From: Leptospira biflexa serovar Patoc strain 'Patoc 1 (Paris)'
GTDB taxonomy: Bacteria; Spirochaetota; Leptospiria; Leptospirales; Leptospiraceae
Assembly (NCBI RefSeq): GCF_000017685.1
Contig: NC_010602.1
Span: 124,001-188,000, forward strand
Reading direction: 5' to 3'
Length of the DNA: 64,000 nucleotides
The translations under genes were made by a program, and so were the position numbers. The first letter of the stretch is position 1, and every line of letters begins with the position of its first letter. Of this stretch, positions 8,235 to 16,730 are shown piece after piece. Under the pieces are notes generated by a model. That model saw only the letters and a list, made by a program, of their open reading frames with translations, had not been told where the DNA came from and ran no database searches.

Positions 8235-8307
8235 CCAGCCCGTCCCGCTCGAGGTCTCAGGCATCCCGCCTTCGCCACCCGTCGTAAATCATTTGTTATA
8301 CGAAAAT
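8235..8307. repeat. GC-rich repeat, copy A
   Basis: The 40 bases from 8235 and the 30 bases from 8278 recur almost exactly at 8508-8547 and 8611-8640, with about one difference each. In this copy the two blocks are adjacent; in copy B they are separated by about 60 extra bases. The composition is much richer in GC than the genes around. No open frame of credible quality runs through it. Confidence 0.8.
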
Positions 8308-8454
8308 CTTAAAAAAAACCAATCAAACATTTATAAACTTTAGCGTGGTTACCTTAGTGGAGGTGTTTGCTTCGAAAAGCACCCAGGGATGGGTGCGGGC
8401 GAGAGCTCTGGCCACGGAGGGCCAGTTGAGCGCGAGAAGCGAATGCCGAAACTG

Positions 8455-8472
8455 TGGAGACGCCGGGAGTCG
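8455..8472. repeat. 18-base copy of the tmRNA 3' end
   Basis: The sequence TGGAGACGCCGGGAGTCG occurs here and, exactly, at 8667-8684 at the 3' end of the tmRNA gene (discriminator, acceptor strand and part of the T arm). Direct copies of tmRNA 3' ends are typical of integrase attachment sites. No integrase gene lies in the window, so this may be a leftover attachment site. Confidence 0.6.
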
Positions 8473-8507
8473 GCTTCCACGGTTCTCCCATCCAGGTCGA
8501 ACACGTT

Positions 8508-8640
8508 CCAGCCCGTCCCGCTCGAGGTCTCAGGCATCCTGCCTTCGACAGAAACAGCTTCACGCTCCCTATGGGTCGCTACTGTTTCTGATTCTCGCGG
8601 TCGTTCGACTCCCGTCGTAAATCATTTGTTATATGAAAAT
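8508..8640. repeat. GC-rich repeat, copy B, with hairpin
   Basis: Second copy of the two blocks described at 8235-8307. The extra internal segment contains a 9-bp inverted repeat CAGAAACAG / CTGTTTCTG (8549-8557 and 8582-8590). The copy ends 27 bases before the tmRNA 3' end, on its downstream side. The two copies and the intervening GC-rich DNA look like relics of a duplicated or inserted element. Confidence 0.75.
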
Positions 8641-8666
8641 GGGATTGTGATGCTTAAAATAGATTT

Positions 8667-9015
8667 TGGAGACGCCGGGAGTCGAACCCGGGTCCTATCG
8701 TCCTCAAATGCAGCTTCTACACGTTTAGTTTGCAAATGAATTTCGGAAAGACTTACCCTACAAACGGGGGACTCATTCCTATCCTACTTAGAGTTCAATT
8801 CGGCCCGAAGCGGGCGACAGATCCGAAAGGTCCTTAGAGAGGTGTCGGTTTCTTGGCCACCTAAGGAAACAGCCATGGAAACCGTAGAGCTTAAAATTAA
8901 GCTGCTAGAGCAAATTCGTTATTTGCAGTTATTGTTTTGAAGGTTTTTAAGAGGTCCCTCACCCCTACGTGCCACTGAATCCAAGCCAACAACAGTCGAA
9001 ACCAATGTCGTCCCC
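8667..9015 (-). ncRNA. ssrA: tmRNA (ssrA), trans-translation RNA
   Basis: Read on the minus strand, the gene begins GGGGACGACATTGG at 9015 and ends with the T arm GGGTTCGACTCCCGGCGTCTCC region at about 8667. The first seven bases GGGGACG pair with CGTCTCC at the 3' end to form the tRNA-like acceptor stem; CCA is not encoded. The resume codon is GCA at 8926 and the tag reads ANNEFALAA followed by TAA (8926-8897). The RNA rescues stalled ribosomes with SmpB and marks the product for proteolysis. GC-rich hairpins (for example around 8805-8820) fit the pseudoknot domains. The length of about 349 bases is normal for a one-piece tmRNA. Confidence 0.96.
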
Positions 9016-9111
9016 AATTCTTACTACTTAGACGATGATAATCAATCGAATGGTTACGAAAAGCAAAAAAGGTTGAATTGGAGTTTTAGTGTGCTGGAAT
9101 GTTTTTATCTT

Positions 9112-10260
9112 ATGAATCATTCCCTTCGTCCCTTCCTTTTTGCCGTATTTGCCCTTGTATGCCTAGAATCCTTCGTTTCCTGTTCCCAAAAAGAACATCC
9201 TTCTGAACTCGAGATTCGGCTTGCGGTGTATGGCAAAGAAGCTGGGGATCCCATCCGCATCCTTGGTCAAAAACAAATCAATTTGGATGAAACTCCAGAA
9301 ATGGAAACTTTGGTTCTCTTTCAATCCGGACAAAGCGAGGTTTTATCGGCATTTCGGAAAGAAGGATCTAGTTGGACGTTTTTATGGAAGTTGGAATTTT
9401 TTCTCAAAAATTTGGGGCCGATGTATTATGACGGCAAACAAAATGTTTGGCTTCCAGGATCTGTGTCAGGAAAAGAAAAACCGTTGTTTGCTGGCGATTG
9501 TTTCAGACGTATCGTTCTTGCTGAACTTCCTGGAGATAATTTTAATTCCGTGTTTGTTGAAGTAATGTCCGAAGAACCACCGTTAGGTTTGTTTTCGGTT
9601 CCTATGGGATATAGAAAAGGTAAAAAAATTTGGGACGGTTTCCAACTAAAAGAACATGAAGAATTAAAACGAAGTAAACGTGTAGATTTTGAATACAGCG
9701 CGAAGGAAAAATCGTTTCGAATCTTTCCAACCAATCCTAACTATTCGCAGGAATTTGTGTTCAATGGATGGGAAATGATTGCAAACCTACCAATGCAACC
9801 TGTGCCATCCTTTATCTCTTTAGATGTGGAACCAAAATTTCAAATTGGAAAAGAATCGCTTGTGACTTTGCAATTAAAGAATAGAGGGAATTATGTGAGT
9901 TTAACTTACCTTTCCGTGTCTTTCCCGGAAGTTGGTTCTGTTCGTTTGGTTAACGAAACACAAGGTGTCCGTCTTTATAAAAAAGGTGATATTGTTTACA
10001 ATGTCGTTCAAAATAAAAAAATCCCGGCCGAATATCCATTACTGGAAGTAACAAAAGAAGGATGGGCCAATCATTTTCGTTATGGAATCAAATTTTATTA
10101 CACACCAAAATCCACTGATGCTCCAAAAATTTTATTTCGTTCTACGTATAAATTTTACCAAGAAATTATTTCCATTCCCAATCAATATTCCATAGCACCG
10201 TATGAAAGAGACCAACAAGGATTTCCTTCGTATATTTTGAATCAAGTGACAGAAAAATGA
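9112..10260 (+). CDS. Lipoprotein of unknown function
   Basis: A protein of about 382 residues starting at the ATG at 9112, with signal MNHSLRPFLFAVFALVCLESFVSC giving an acylated Cys24. The frame opens earlier with a TTG at 9073, but the ATG gives a proper lipoprotein signal. The body is beta-rich with no motif I recognise; the segment PKFQIGKESLVTLQLKNRGNYVSLTYLSVSFPEV resembles an immunoglobulin-like fold. It is the first gene after the divergent tmRNA gene, whose 5' end lies about 100 bases away. Confidence 0.75.
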   Translation: MNHSLRPFLFAVFALVCLESFVSCSQKEHPSELEIRLAVYGKEAGDPIRILGQKQINLDETPEMETLVLFQSGQSEVLSAFRKEGSSWTFLWKLEFFLKNLGPMYYDGKQNVWLPGSVSGKEKPLFAGDCFRRIVLAELPGDNFNSVFVEVMSEEPPLGLFSVPMGYRKGKKIWDGFQLKEHEELKRSKRVDFEYSAKEKSFRIFPTNPNYSQEFVFNGWEMIANLPMQPVPSFISLDVEPKFQIGKESLVTLQLKNRGNYVSLTYLSVSFPEVGSVRLVNETQGVRLYKKGDIVYNVVQNKKIPAEYPLLEVTKEGWANHFRYGIKFYYTPKSTDAPKILFRSTYKFYQEIISIPNQYSIAPYERDQQGFPSYILNQVTEK

Positions 10261-10351
10261 AATCAGTCTGCCAATCAAATGTCTCAATGAATCAATATGT
10301 ACTCTCACAAAGATTCGTTTTATTTTATGACGAATGTAAGTTGAAATCGTA

Positions 10352-11005
10352 ATGAAACAAAAATTATCTGAAGAAATCCTCGCGGCCAGACGTGAAATTG
10401 TTCGCGCGCAAGTGGAACGATTTCATATATATTATTATGATTTTTTCCATCGGGCTGAAACCATTGAAATGGCGAAATTTTTCTTTGAAACTGTGTATAA
10501 TTTGGATGGGAAAGAAGAATGGGAAACATTGGCATTTCAAACCTATGACAAAGTAAAAAATATGTTAAAAGAAGGAACTCGGGAAAGTATCGAACGTCTT
10601 ATGGAATTGAATTTCATCACCGACGATTTAGATATCCAAATGGCAAAACTACTCTTGGCAAAAGGTTGGGTGTATGGAAACGAAATCAACCAAGATGAAT
10701 ATTTTGAATTATTTTGTGAATTGGACAAACGAGACGTACGGAAAAAACAGTTAGAAGTGGTTCTCTTTAATTTAAAAAAGTTTTATGAATTGGCACATAA
10801 ACCAGTGAGTGCCTATATCATCAAACCGGCAGCGATGATGTCAAGGTTACTTGGAGTGTATCCACTCTTTAAAAAAGTGGAACAAGGTTATTATGCCACG
10901 TTACCTGTTCACCAATCTTTGTTTGATGAATTTTATGCTTTGGTGCAAGAGAAAGAGTGGAATTTTTTATATAACGCATTTCCCACTTTAAAAGAGGAAT
11001 CATGA
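10352..11005 (+). CDS. FFLEELY-motif-type helical protein
   Basis: A 217-residue soluble, largely helical protein. Near the start, RFHIYYYDFFHRAETIEMAKFFFETVYNLDGKEEWE looks like a version of the FFLEELY motif family (R..Y.D.f.r.et.eMakFFleelY), of unknown function. It ends in a four-base overlap (ATGA) with the MotB-like gene, so the two are translated together. A link to the cell envelope or to the motor-like protein is inference from this coupling. Confidence 0.65.
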   Translation: MKQKLSEEILAARREIVRAQVERFHIYYYDFFHRAETIEMAKFFFETVYNLDGKEEWETLAFQTYDKVKNMLKEGTRESIERLMELNFITDDLDIQMAKLLLAKGWVYGNEINQDEYFELFCELDKRDVRKKQLEVVLFNLKKFYELAHKPVSAYIIKPAAMMSRLLGVYPLFKKVEQGYYATLPVHQSLFDEFYALVQEKEWNFLYNAFPTLKEES

Positions 11006-11730
11006 GAAAACGATCACGTTTTGTTTCCAGAGAAGAAGAACATGTAGAATCACATGATCGTTGGTTACTCACTTATGCCGATATGATCACGCTTTTGTTG
11101 GGGTTATTTATCATTCTGTATGCAGTGAGCAAAGTAGACTCCAAACGATTGAATGAAGTGGCAAAAGATATCAAAAGAGGTTTTGGGTTGAATGTAAGTT
11201 CCATTGGAGTGATTCTTGATGGAGGTTCTGGGATTTTAGAAGATGATACGATGATACCGAAATCGGAAGTATTTCGACTTTGGGAACGAATTGGTTTTGC
11301 ACTCAAGGCATTAAAAGAAAAGACAAAGTTAAAACTTGGTCTTGCCGAAACAGAAGAATTGAAATTAACCTTCGCAGGTTCCGATTTAGCCTCAGATGAT
11401 GTATTAAAAACCGATCCGGATCTAAAATTCGCATTTGAACAATTGGCAATCTTATCCAAAGGAATGGAGATTGATATCGTAGTGCGTGTTCATATCCCCT
11501 ATGAATCACAAATCGACAAATCGAAATTTCAAAACTCATGGGATTACCATTCGAACCGTGCCTCAATCCTTGCGGAGAAATTAGTAAACGATTACGGAAT
11601 TCCAAAAGAACAAGTATCTGTGCAAGGTTATGCGATGTTTCAAAAATCAAAAACTTCAGATACACCAGAAAAAAAAGCGAATGAAGAACGAATTGAAATT
11701 CTGATACGGAAAAAAGAGACGAAAGAATGA
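11002..11730 (+). CDS. MotB-like OmpA-family inner membrane protein
   Basis: A 242-residue protein with a short basic N-terminus, one membrane helix and a periplasmic peptidoglycan-binding domain. The segment HDRWLLTYADMITLLLGLF carries Asp27 at the place of the proton-carrying aspartate of MotB. The C-terminal half has SNRASILAEKLVNDYGIPKEQVSVQGY and ends NEERIEILIRK, the OmpA/MotB fold. There is no motA next to it, so it may be the second, orphan MotB type, or act with a distant MotA or ExbB-like partner. Start overlaps the preceding gene by four bases. Confidence 0.82.
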   Translation: MRKRSRFVSREEEHVESHDRWLLTYADMITLLLGLFIILYAVSKVDSKRLNEVAKDIKRGFGLNVSSIGVILDGGSGILEDDTMIPKSEVFRLWERIGFALKALKEKTKLKLGLAETEELKLTFAGSDLASDDVLKTDPDLKFAFEQLAILSKGMEIDIVVRVHIPYESQIDKSKFQNSWDYHSNRASILAEKLVNDYGIPKEQVSVQGYAMFQKSKTSDTPEKKANEERIEILIRKKETKE

Positions 11731-11800
11731 GAAATAAGATTCGTATTGATTGTTACCTTGAATCGTTGAATGAATAGAAAATGAATTGAGAGAAGTTTGA

Positions 11801-12412
11801 ATGAAAAAAGTTATCGTATTTATATTTTTAGTCATCAGTTGTAAGAGTTCAGATCAGATATATCTAAATCAGAATAAAGAAAACTTCACCTCTCTTTTAA
11901 ATTCAAATTCAATGGAGATTCAGAATTTAATTCCGAAACAATATGAAATGGTATCTGTCAAAAAAGATGGTCCATTCCCTTACAATTATGCATTAAAGAA
12001 TCAATCGAATGGGGTTGAAATTCGTTATTTTATAAAATCGTATAAAGAAAAATGGGAACATTACCAAGAATTTATTAAAAACAACCCAAATGCTGTTCTT
12101 GTGAAACCCAGTGATGAAGGTTATGTACAAGATTTTATACTCAATTTAATGAATTTAGCGGGAGAAAATCCCAAGATTCAATCAAATCCTTTACCAGAAA
12201 AAGTTTTGGCAAATACATTCAATGCAAATTGGGGGAGTAACAGTTTATTCGAATTTGATCCAAAACTGAAGTTTAACTATAAATACTGTAATTTAATCGT
12301 GCTACATAAGAATGAAATGGCTGATGCCTATATTTATTTTTTAGGCAATGACTATCGTTTGGTACTCGAACAATCAAGTGAACATTTCGAGAATGTAAGA
12401 TTTAGAAAATAA
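11801..12412 (+). CDS. Lipoprotein of unknown function
   Basis: A 203-residue lipoprotein. The very short signal MKKVIVFIFLVISC gives Cys14 as the acylated residue, followed by a hydrophilic, asparagine- and lysine-rich body. I recognise no domain; the pattern of alternating strands and two helices with EIRYFIKSY and ADAYIYFLGNDYRL suggests a compact alpha/beta fold. It begins 70 bases after the MotB-like gene and is followed by another small lipoprotein. Confidence 0.7.
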   Translation: MKKVIVFIFLVISCKSSDQIYLNQNKENFTSLLNSNSMEIQNLIPKQYEMVSVKKDGPFPYNYALKNQSNGVEIRYFIKSYKEKWEHYQEFIKNNPNAVLVKPSDEGYVQDFILNLMNLAGENPKIQSNPLPEKVLANTFNANWGSNSLFEFDPKLKFNYKYCNLIVLHKNEMADAYIYFLGNDYRLVLEQSSEHFENVRFRK

Positions 12413-12506
12413 AATGATTTGGGATATAGAATCAATTGTAGGTTCGTTTTTTTTGAATGCCTTTCTGGAAAATTAACGAATTGCAATTATTTCAAGATCT
12501 CCTTCT

Positions 12507-12968
12507 ATGAAGTTATTAAGGCCTTTTTATATGAATTTTTTTTGTCACCGATCCAATTTCAAAACATATCCAAATACAACTTTTGTTCTAATCCTCCTTC
12601 TCTTTCTGATTGGCACATTGTTTTCCTGTAAAAAAGATAAGGGGATGAATCATATCGAATGGCAAAATGAATCCTTAAGTTTAACCTCTGATTTATGTAA
12701 AAAATTTCGAGAATGTGCCGATACAGACTGGAAATTCATTCCTGAAAATTTAAAAAAATTCACGGAAGGACGACTCGATGAAGCGAATTGTCAAAAACGC
12801 TTTCGAGACAGTAACGCATACAAACTCATCGGACATGATCCAATCGAGATCCAAACTGTTTATAAACAATGCCATAAACAAGTGATGGAGATGAAATGTT
12901 CGGATTTACAATCCGGAAAGATGAATACGATCAGTGCTTGTGTGACGTTTCAAACGATACAGAATTAG
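12507..12968 (+). CDS. Small cysteine-rich lipoprotein
   Basis: A protein of up to 153 residues, with a long N-terminus before the hydrophobic stretch FVLILLLFLIGTLFSC; an internal ATG at 12531 is an equally good start. The mature part contains five or six cysteines (SDLCKKFRECADTDW, EANCQKRF, YKQCHKQV, MKCSDL, SACVTF), spaced as in disulfide-stabilised helical Leptospira lipoproteins. Function unknown. Its stop overlaps by four bases with the stop of the convergent PAS protein gene. Confidence 0.7.
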   Translation: MKLLRPFYMNFFCHRSNFKTYPNTTFVLILLLFLIGTLFSCKKDKGMNHIEWQNESLSLTSDLCKKFRECADTDWKFIPENLKKFTEGRLDEANCQKRFRDSNAYKLIGHDPIEIQTVYKQCHKQVMEMKCSDLQSGKMNTISACVTFQTIQN

Positions 12969-14308
12969 GGCACATTTTTTACCACTTTGTGAATGACATG
13001 ATCGAGTTCATGAGCACTTTCTAGGATCGAATCATAACAATATGACCTTTCTTCTTCATTCAAATTTTGATCTTCTAATAAATTGATAAGGCCCATAATT
13101 CTAGATAATGGTGATCGAATGATGTGTGACTGATACCAAGCAACGTCCCTTAGCTTTTTATTTTGGACTTCAATGGTTGCGTTTTTATCATTTATCGCAG
13201 TTAAATCTTGAAATATGAAAATATAACCAGTTTTGTTTTGGCTTAAGATCAAACTAGAACTCAAAAGTACATTCTTATATTGTTTATCTTTTGCAATAGC
13301 AGTGAACTCTTCTTGATCAAAAAAAATATTCTCAATTTTTAAGCCTAGATTATCAATATCAATGTTTTCAGAGTCAGTGATACTGATATTTTGAATTAGA
13401 TTTGATAAATTCAAATTGATTAATTCATCAGATGAATAATCTAAAAGTTTTTTTACATAAATGTTTGCATAAGTAATATCTAGTTTTTTATCAGTAATGA
13501 TGATTCCAATGGGTGCAAGTTCGGTGATTTTTCTAAATTTTTCTTCACTTTCTTTTAATGAAACTTCTAAACGATTTTTTTCAGATATATCTTTTGCAAA
13601 AATGGAAACACCAATTTGTTTTTGATTTCGATCAAAAACGGGATTAAACTTAGTCTGGTAAACGATACTTTCTCCATTAAAACTTTGATATGGAATATCT
13701 ATGGAAACTTTTTCCCCTTGAATCGCCTTTGCATAACACTGATAAAATAAATTCTCCTTATCAGGAATAAAATCTCTAAAATCTCTTCCAACAAACATTG
13801 TTGAATTTGTATTTTTGGTTATGGATTGGGCGCTAATTTCGTTGATTGCTAAAATTTTAAAATTTAAATCAAGTAGGGTAATTGATTCGTCTGTATTGTC
13901 TAGAATTGCTTTTAGTTTTTCAGAAAGATCAATGATTTTGAGTTCTGCTTCTTTTTCTGCTGTAATATCCTTTGCAGTTAAAGTCACACCTAACAGTTCA
14001 TCTTCAATATAAACAGGTAACATTTTGTATTCAAACCAGTACGCAATATTTTCATTTGCAGTATAATTTTGAATTAAAAATGGTTTTCCATTGATCGCTG
14101 TTTCAAACGCTTCAAGGTATAATTTTCGATTTTCTTCGATGACAAAATTTGGATAATATAGATCCCCGATTTTGATTTCAATTTGATGAAATTGAAAGAG
14201 TACATCTTTAATTGTTTTGTTAAATGCCAAAACTTCATGATTTTTGTTAATTAGAACTATGTTTTCTGGACTATTGTCTAGAATCGCTTTAAAATACTCG
14301 GATATCAT
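12965..14308 (-). CDS. Triple-PAS protein ending at histidine-kinase DHp helices
   Basis: A 447-residue protein without membrane segments. Three PAS domains follow one another (about 1-120, 125-245 and 255-370), two opened by the repeated words AILDN(S/T)xE and ended by DI(T/S)xE. The C-terminal 60 residues form a histidine-kinase dimerisation region, RDVAWYQSHIIRSPLSRIMGLINLL, with candidate phospho-acceptor His395. The protein stops immediately afterwards, with no N, G1 or G2 boxes of an ATP-binding domain. It may dimerise with or receive phosphate from another kinase. Many spirochaete and Bacteroidota proteins have similar ends, so truncation by mutation is not required. Confidence 0.85.
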   Translation of the reverse strand: MISEYFKAILDNSPENIVLINKNHEVLAFNKTIKDVLFQFHQIEIKIGDLYYPNFVIEENRKLYLEAFETAINGKPFLIQNYTANENIAYWFEYKMLPVYIEDELLGVTLTAKDITAEKEAELKIIDLSEKLKAILDNTDESITLLDLNFKILAINEISAQSITKNTNSTMFVGRDFRDFIPDKENLFYQCYAKAIQGEKVSIDIPYQSFNGESIVYQTKFNPVFDRNQKQIGVSIFAKDISEKNRLEVSLKESEEKFRKITELAPIGIIITDKKLDITYANIYVKKLLDYSSDELINLNLSNLIQNISITDSENIDIDNLGLKIENIFFDQEEFTAIAKDKQYKNVLLSSSLILSQNKTGYIFIFQDLTAINDKNATIEVQNKKLRDVAWYQSHIIRSPLSRIMGLINLLEDQNLNEEERSYCYDSILESAHELDHVIHKVVKNVP

Positions 14309-14350
14309 TTGCGATTACCTTCATGACAATTTGGATTTGGATATAAGACT

Positions 14351-14440
14351 TCATATCAACTTCACTGTTTTGAACATAGTTGTTGATTGGCCGTAAATTG
14401 AGATTCCAATGAGTAATAGTGTGAAAGCAATTTTTTTCAT
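14351..14440 (-). CDS. Tiny exported-peptide open frame coupled to glpF
   Basis: A 29-codon frame starting MKKIAFTLLLIGISIYGQS, a textbook signal peptide, whose ATG overlaps the TGA of the aquaglyceroporin gene (ATGA). It ends only about ten residues after the likely cleavage site. A shifted frame from around 14375 continues protein-like (VQNSEVDMKSYIQIQIV) towards 14300. It could be a small exported peptide or the stub of a frameshifted secreted protein. Confidence 0.35.
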   Translation of the reverse strand: MKKIAFTLLLIGISIYGQSTTMFKTVKLI

Positions 14441-15153
14441 ACAATCACCCACCGGATCACCACTGCCGCAAGTCCACCACCCACTAACGGAATCACTACG
14501 GGAAGCCAAGCATACTTCCAACCAGAGTCACCTTTATTGGGTATTGGAAGCAGTGAATGGATGATCCTTGGACCAAGGTCACGAGCTGGGTTAATCGCAT
14601 ACCCAGTAGTGCCTCCCATCGAAAGTCCAATGGCCCAAACGAGGAGAGCCACAAAGCCTGTACCTGCGATCCCACTGGCGCCACCATTTAAGGGCGAAAA
14701 AATCGCATGGATACCAAGGATGAGAAGGAAGGTTCCGAACCCTTCACTGATGACATTGGAGAGAGTGTGTTTGATGGCAGGTTCTGTGGAAAATACGGCC
14801 AAGATTTTCCCTGGGTCTTTTGTTTCTTTCCAATGGGGAAGGTAGTGTAAGTAAACCAAAAAGGCACCGAGGGAAGCTCCAGACACTTGTGCCACTGCAT
14901 ACGGTAAAAAGATCGAATATTCTCCCGATTGGATGCAAACTGAAAGTGTCACAGCGGGATTCAGATGTGCACCAGGGCTACCGAGTGCTTTTGCGACAAG
15001 AACGCCAAAACATACAGCAAGAGCCCAAGCCGTTGTGATGGTGATCCAACCTGCGTCTTTGGATTTTGTTTTCTCCAATAAAACGCCTGCGACAACTCCA
15101 TCGCCTAAAAGGATCAGTACAGCCGTTCCAAAAAATTCGCCAACCAGTTCCAA
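14437..15153 (-). CDS. glpF: Aquaglyceroporin / glycerol uptake facilitator (MIP family)
   Basis: A six-helix channel of about 238 residues with both family signatures: HLNPAVT in the first half-helix and YAINPARDLGPR in the second; the Asp after NPAR is typical of glycerol-conducting members. It lets glycerol and other small uncharged solutes cross the inner membrane. Translation probably starts at the TTG at 15153, since GGGGGAGGG lies just before it and the product then begins at ELVGEFFGTAVLILLG as in relatives; the open frame continues to 15213. No glycerol kinase gene is adjacent. Confidence 0.88.
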   Translation of the reverse strand: MELVGEFFGTAVLILLGDGVVAGVLLEKTKSKDAGWITITTAWALAVCFGVLVAKALGSPGAHLNPAVTLSVCIQSGEYSIFLPYAVAQVSGASLGAFLVYLHYLPHWKETKDPGKILAVFSTEPAIKHTLSNVISEGFGTFLLILGIHAIFSPLNGGASGIAGTGFVALLVWAIGLSMGGTTGYAINPARDLGPRIIHSLLPIPNKGDSGWKYAWLPVVIPLVGGGLAAVVIRWVIV

Positions 15154-15287
15154 AATGCCCTCCCCCGGACTTCGATGAGGACTTACTCTGAAGGGACATA
15201 GAACATAGAGCAACCTTTTTTGGAGGTGCTTTCTCTCAATTTATTCTAGGATTTTCCATTGAATCATAAATCATGGGAAAATAGACC

Positions 15288-16589
15288 ATGAAAAATCACG
15301 CGCTTGAGTATCACTCTAGGTTTCCGAAAGGAAAAACCAAAGTAGTTCCGACAAAACCAACGGAGAACAGTTATGACCTGTCTTTGGCATACTCACCTGG
15401 CGTCGCATACCCTTGTCTTGAGATTGAAAAACAACCTGATCTCGTTTATGAATATACCAACCGAGGGAATTTAGTTGGTATCATCACCAATGGAACTGCC
15501 ATTTTAGGTCTTGGCAACATTGGAGCTTCCGCTGGAAAACCAGTGATGGAAGGAAAAGCTGTCTTATTTAAAAAATTTGCAGGAATCGATGTATTTGATA
15601 TTGAAATCAACGAAACAGATCCTGAAAAATTCATCACGATTGTAAAGGCCCTTGAACCAACGTTTGGTGGGATCAATTTAGAAGACATCCGTGCCCCGGA
15701 ATGCTTTCATATCGAAAAAACATTAGACGAGAACATGAAAATCCCTGTTTTCCATGATGACCAACATGGAACTGCGATCATCTCCACTGCGGCACTTCTC
15801 AATTCACTTACAATCACTGGGAAAAAAGCAGAAAACTTGAAGGTTGTGATCAATGGAGCAGGGGCTGCTGCGATTTCGATCGCTCAGATGTTGACTCATA
15901 TCGGAGTGAAACACGAATCCATTTTTATGTTGGATTCTCGTGGTGTCATCAATCACAAACGTACGAATTTACATGAATCCAAACTTCCATTTGTTCGAAA
16001 CACAGATGCCGAAACTTTAGCAGATATCTTTCCTGGAACAGACCTCTTTATTGGTGTGTCGGTTGCGAATGTAGTAACAGAAGCAATGGTGAAAACCATG
16101 GCTGAGAAACCGATTATGTTTGCCCTTGCCAATCCTGATCCAGAGATTCCTTATCCTGATGCCAAACGGGCAAGACCAGATCTCATCATGGCAACAGGTC
16201 GCAGTGATTATCCTAACCAAGTGAATAACGTACTTGGGTTTCCCTTTATCTTTCGCGGGGCCCTTGATGTCCGTGCCAAAGTGGTGAACATGGAAATGAA
16301 ACTCGCAGCGGCATACGCTCTCAGTGAACTCACAAAAATCCCTGTTCCGATCGAAGTATGCCAAGCGTATAACGAAGTGGAAATTCGATTTGGGGAAGAC
16401 TATATCATTCCGAAACCACTCGACGAACGTGTGTTATACCATGTTGCGCCAGCAGTTGCGGAAGCGGCTGTGAAAACAGGTGTGAACCAAGTGGCCTACC
16501 CTGGTCGCGAGGCTTATGTGAAGTTTTTGGAATCGATCATGGCACAACAAAAAGAGCCAATCAGCGCTCTAGAAATCGAAACCGATTGA
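15288..16589 (+). CDS. NAD(P)-dependent malic enzyme
   Basis: A 433-residue short-type malic enzyme (decarboxylating malate to pyruvate and CO2). Visible features are [41 protein letters not shown], the metal/substrate stretch [31 protein letters not shown], and the Rossmann motif [12 protein letters not shown]. It lacks the phosphotransacetylase-like C-terminal domain of MaeB, matching the length of the single-domain bacterial form. Coenzyme preference cannot be settled by eye. It is divergent from the glpF gene. Confidence 0.93.
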   Translation: MKNHALEYHSRFPKGKTKVVPTKPTENSYDLSLAYSPGVAYPCLEIEKQPDLVYEYTNRGNLVGIITNGTAILGLGNIGASAGKPVMEGKAVLFKKFAGIDVFDIEINETDPEKFITIVKALEPTFGGINLEDIRAPECFHIEKTLDENMKIPVFHDDQHGTAIISTAALLNSLTITGKKAENLKVVINGAGAAAISIAQMLTHIGVKHESIFMLDSRGVINHKRTNLHESKLPFVRNTDAETLADIFPGTDLFIGVSVANVVTEAMVKTMAEKPIMFALANPDPEIPYPDAKRARPDLIMATGRSDYPNQVNNVLGFPFIFRGALDVRAKVVNMEMKLAAAYALSELTKIPVPIEVCQAYNEVEIRFGEDYIIPKPLDERVLYHVAPAVAEAAVKTGVNQVAYPGREAYVKFLESIMAQQKEPISALEIETD

Positions 16590-16667
16590 TACAGGGCCGA
16601 ATTTCCTAGAGATAGACAAAAAAATTTCAAAAAAACTGACCCATCCTAGAAAAAGTACTTGTTTAAA

Positions 16668-16706
16668 TTTGTGCAACGCACATAACAGTATTGTGCATTG
16701 CACAAA
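16668..16706. promoter_or_regulatory. Paired TGC-N3-GCA operator upstream of phasin
   Basis: Two palindromic sites, TGTGCAACGCACA (centre 16676) and TTGTGCATTGCACAA (centre 16698), lie 22 bp apart, about two helical turns, and 33 bases upstream of the phasin-like start. Each contains TGC-N3-GCA, the type of site bound by the polyhydroxyalkanoate repressor PhaR in other bacteria (established for Paracoccus and Rhodobacter). The whole is also an imperfect inverted repeat. The assignment to a PhaR-like regulator is inference. Confidence 0.55.
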
Positions 16707-16730
16707 TAGGTGAAAACCAGGAGCTAAATT

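Noticed and set aside
8594..8617. TTCGACTCCCG on the plus strand, resembling a tRNA T loop
   Set aside because: The flanking bases do not pair to form a T stem, and no acceptor, D or anticodon arms can be drawn.
8345..8739. Several overlapping open frames of 60-116 codons on both strands in the GC-rich DNA next to ssrA
   Set aside because: They run through duplicated, hairpin-rich sequence and into the tmRNA gene, have unnatural composition (Arg/Ser/Pro-rich) and no ribosome sites; long frames here follow from the lack of AT-rich stop codons.
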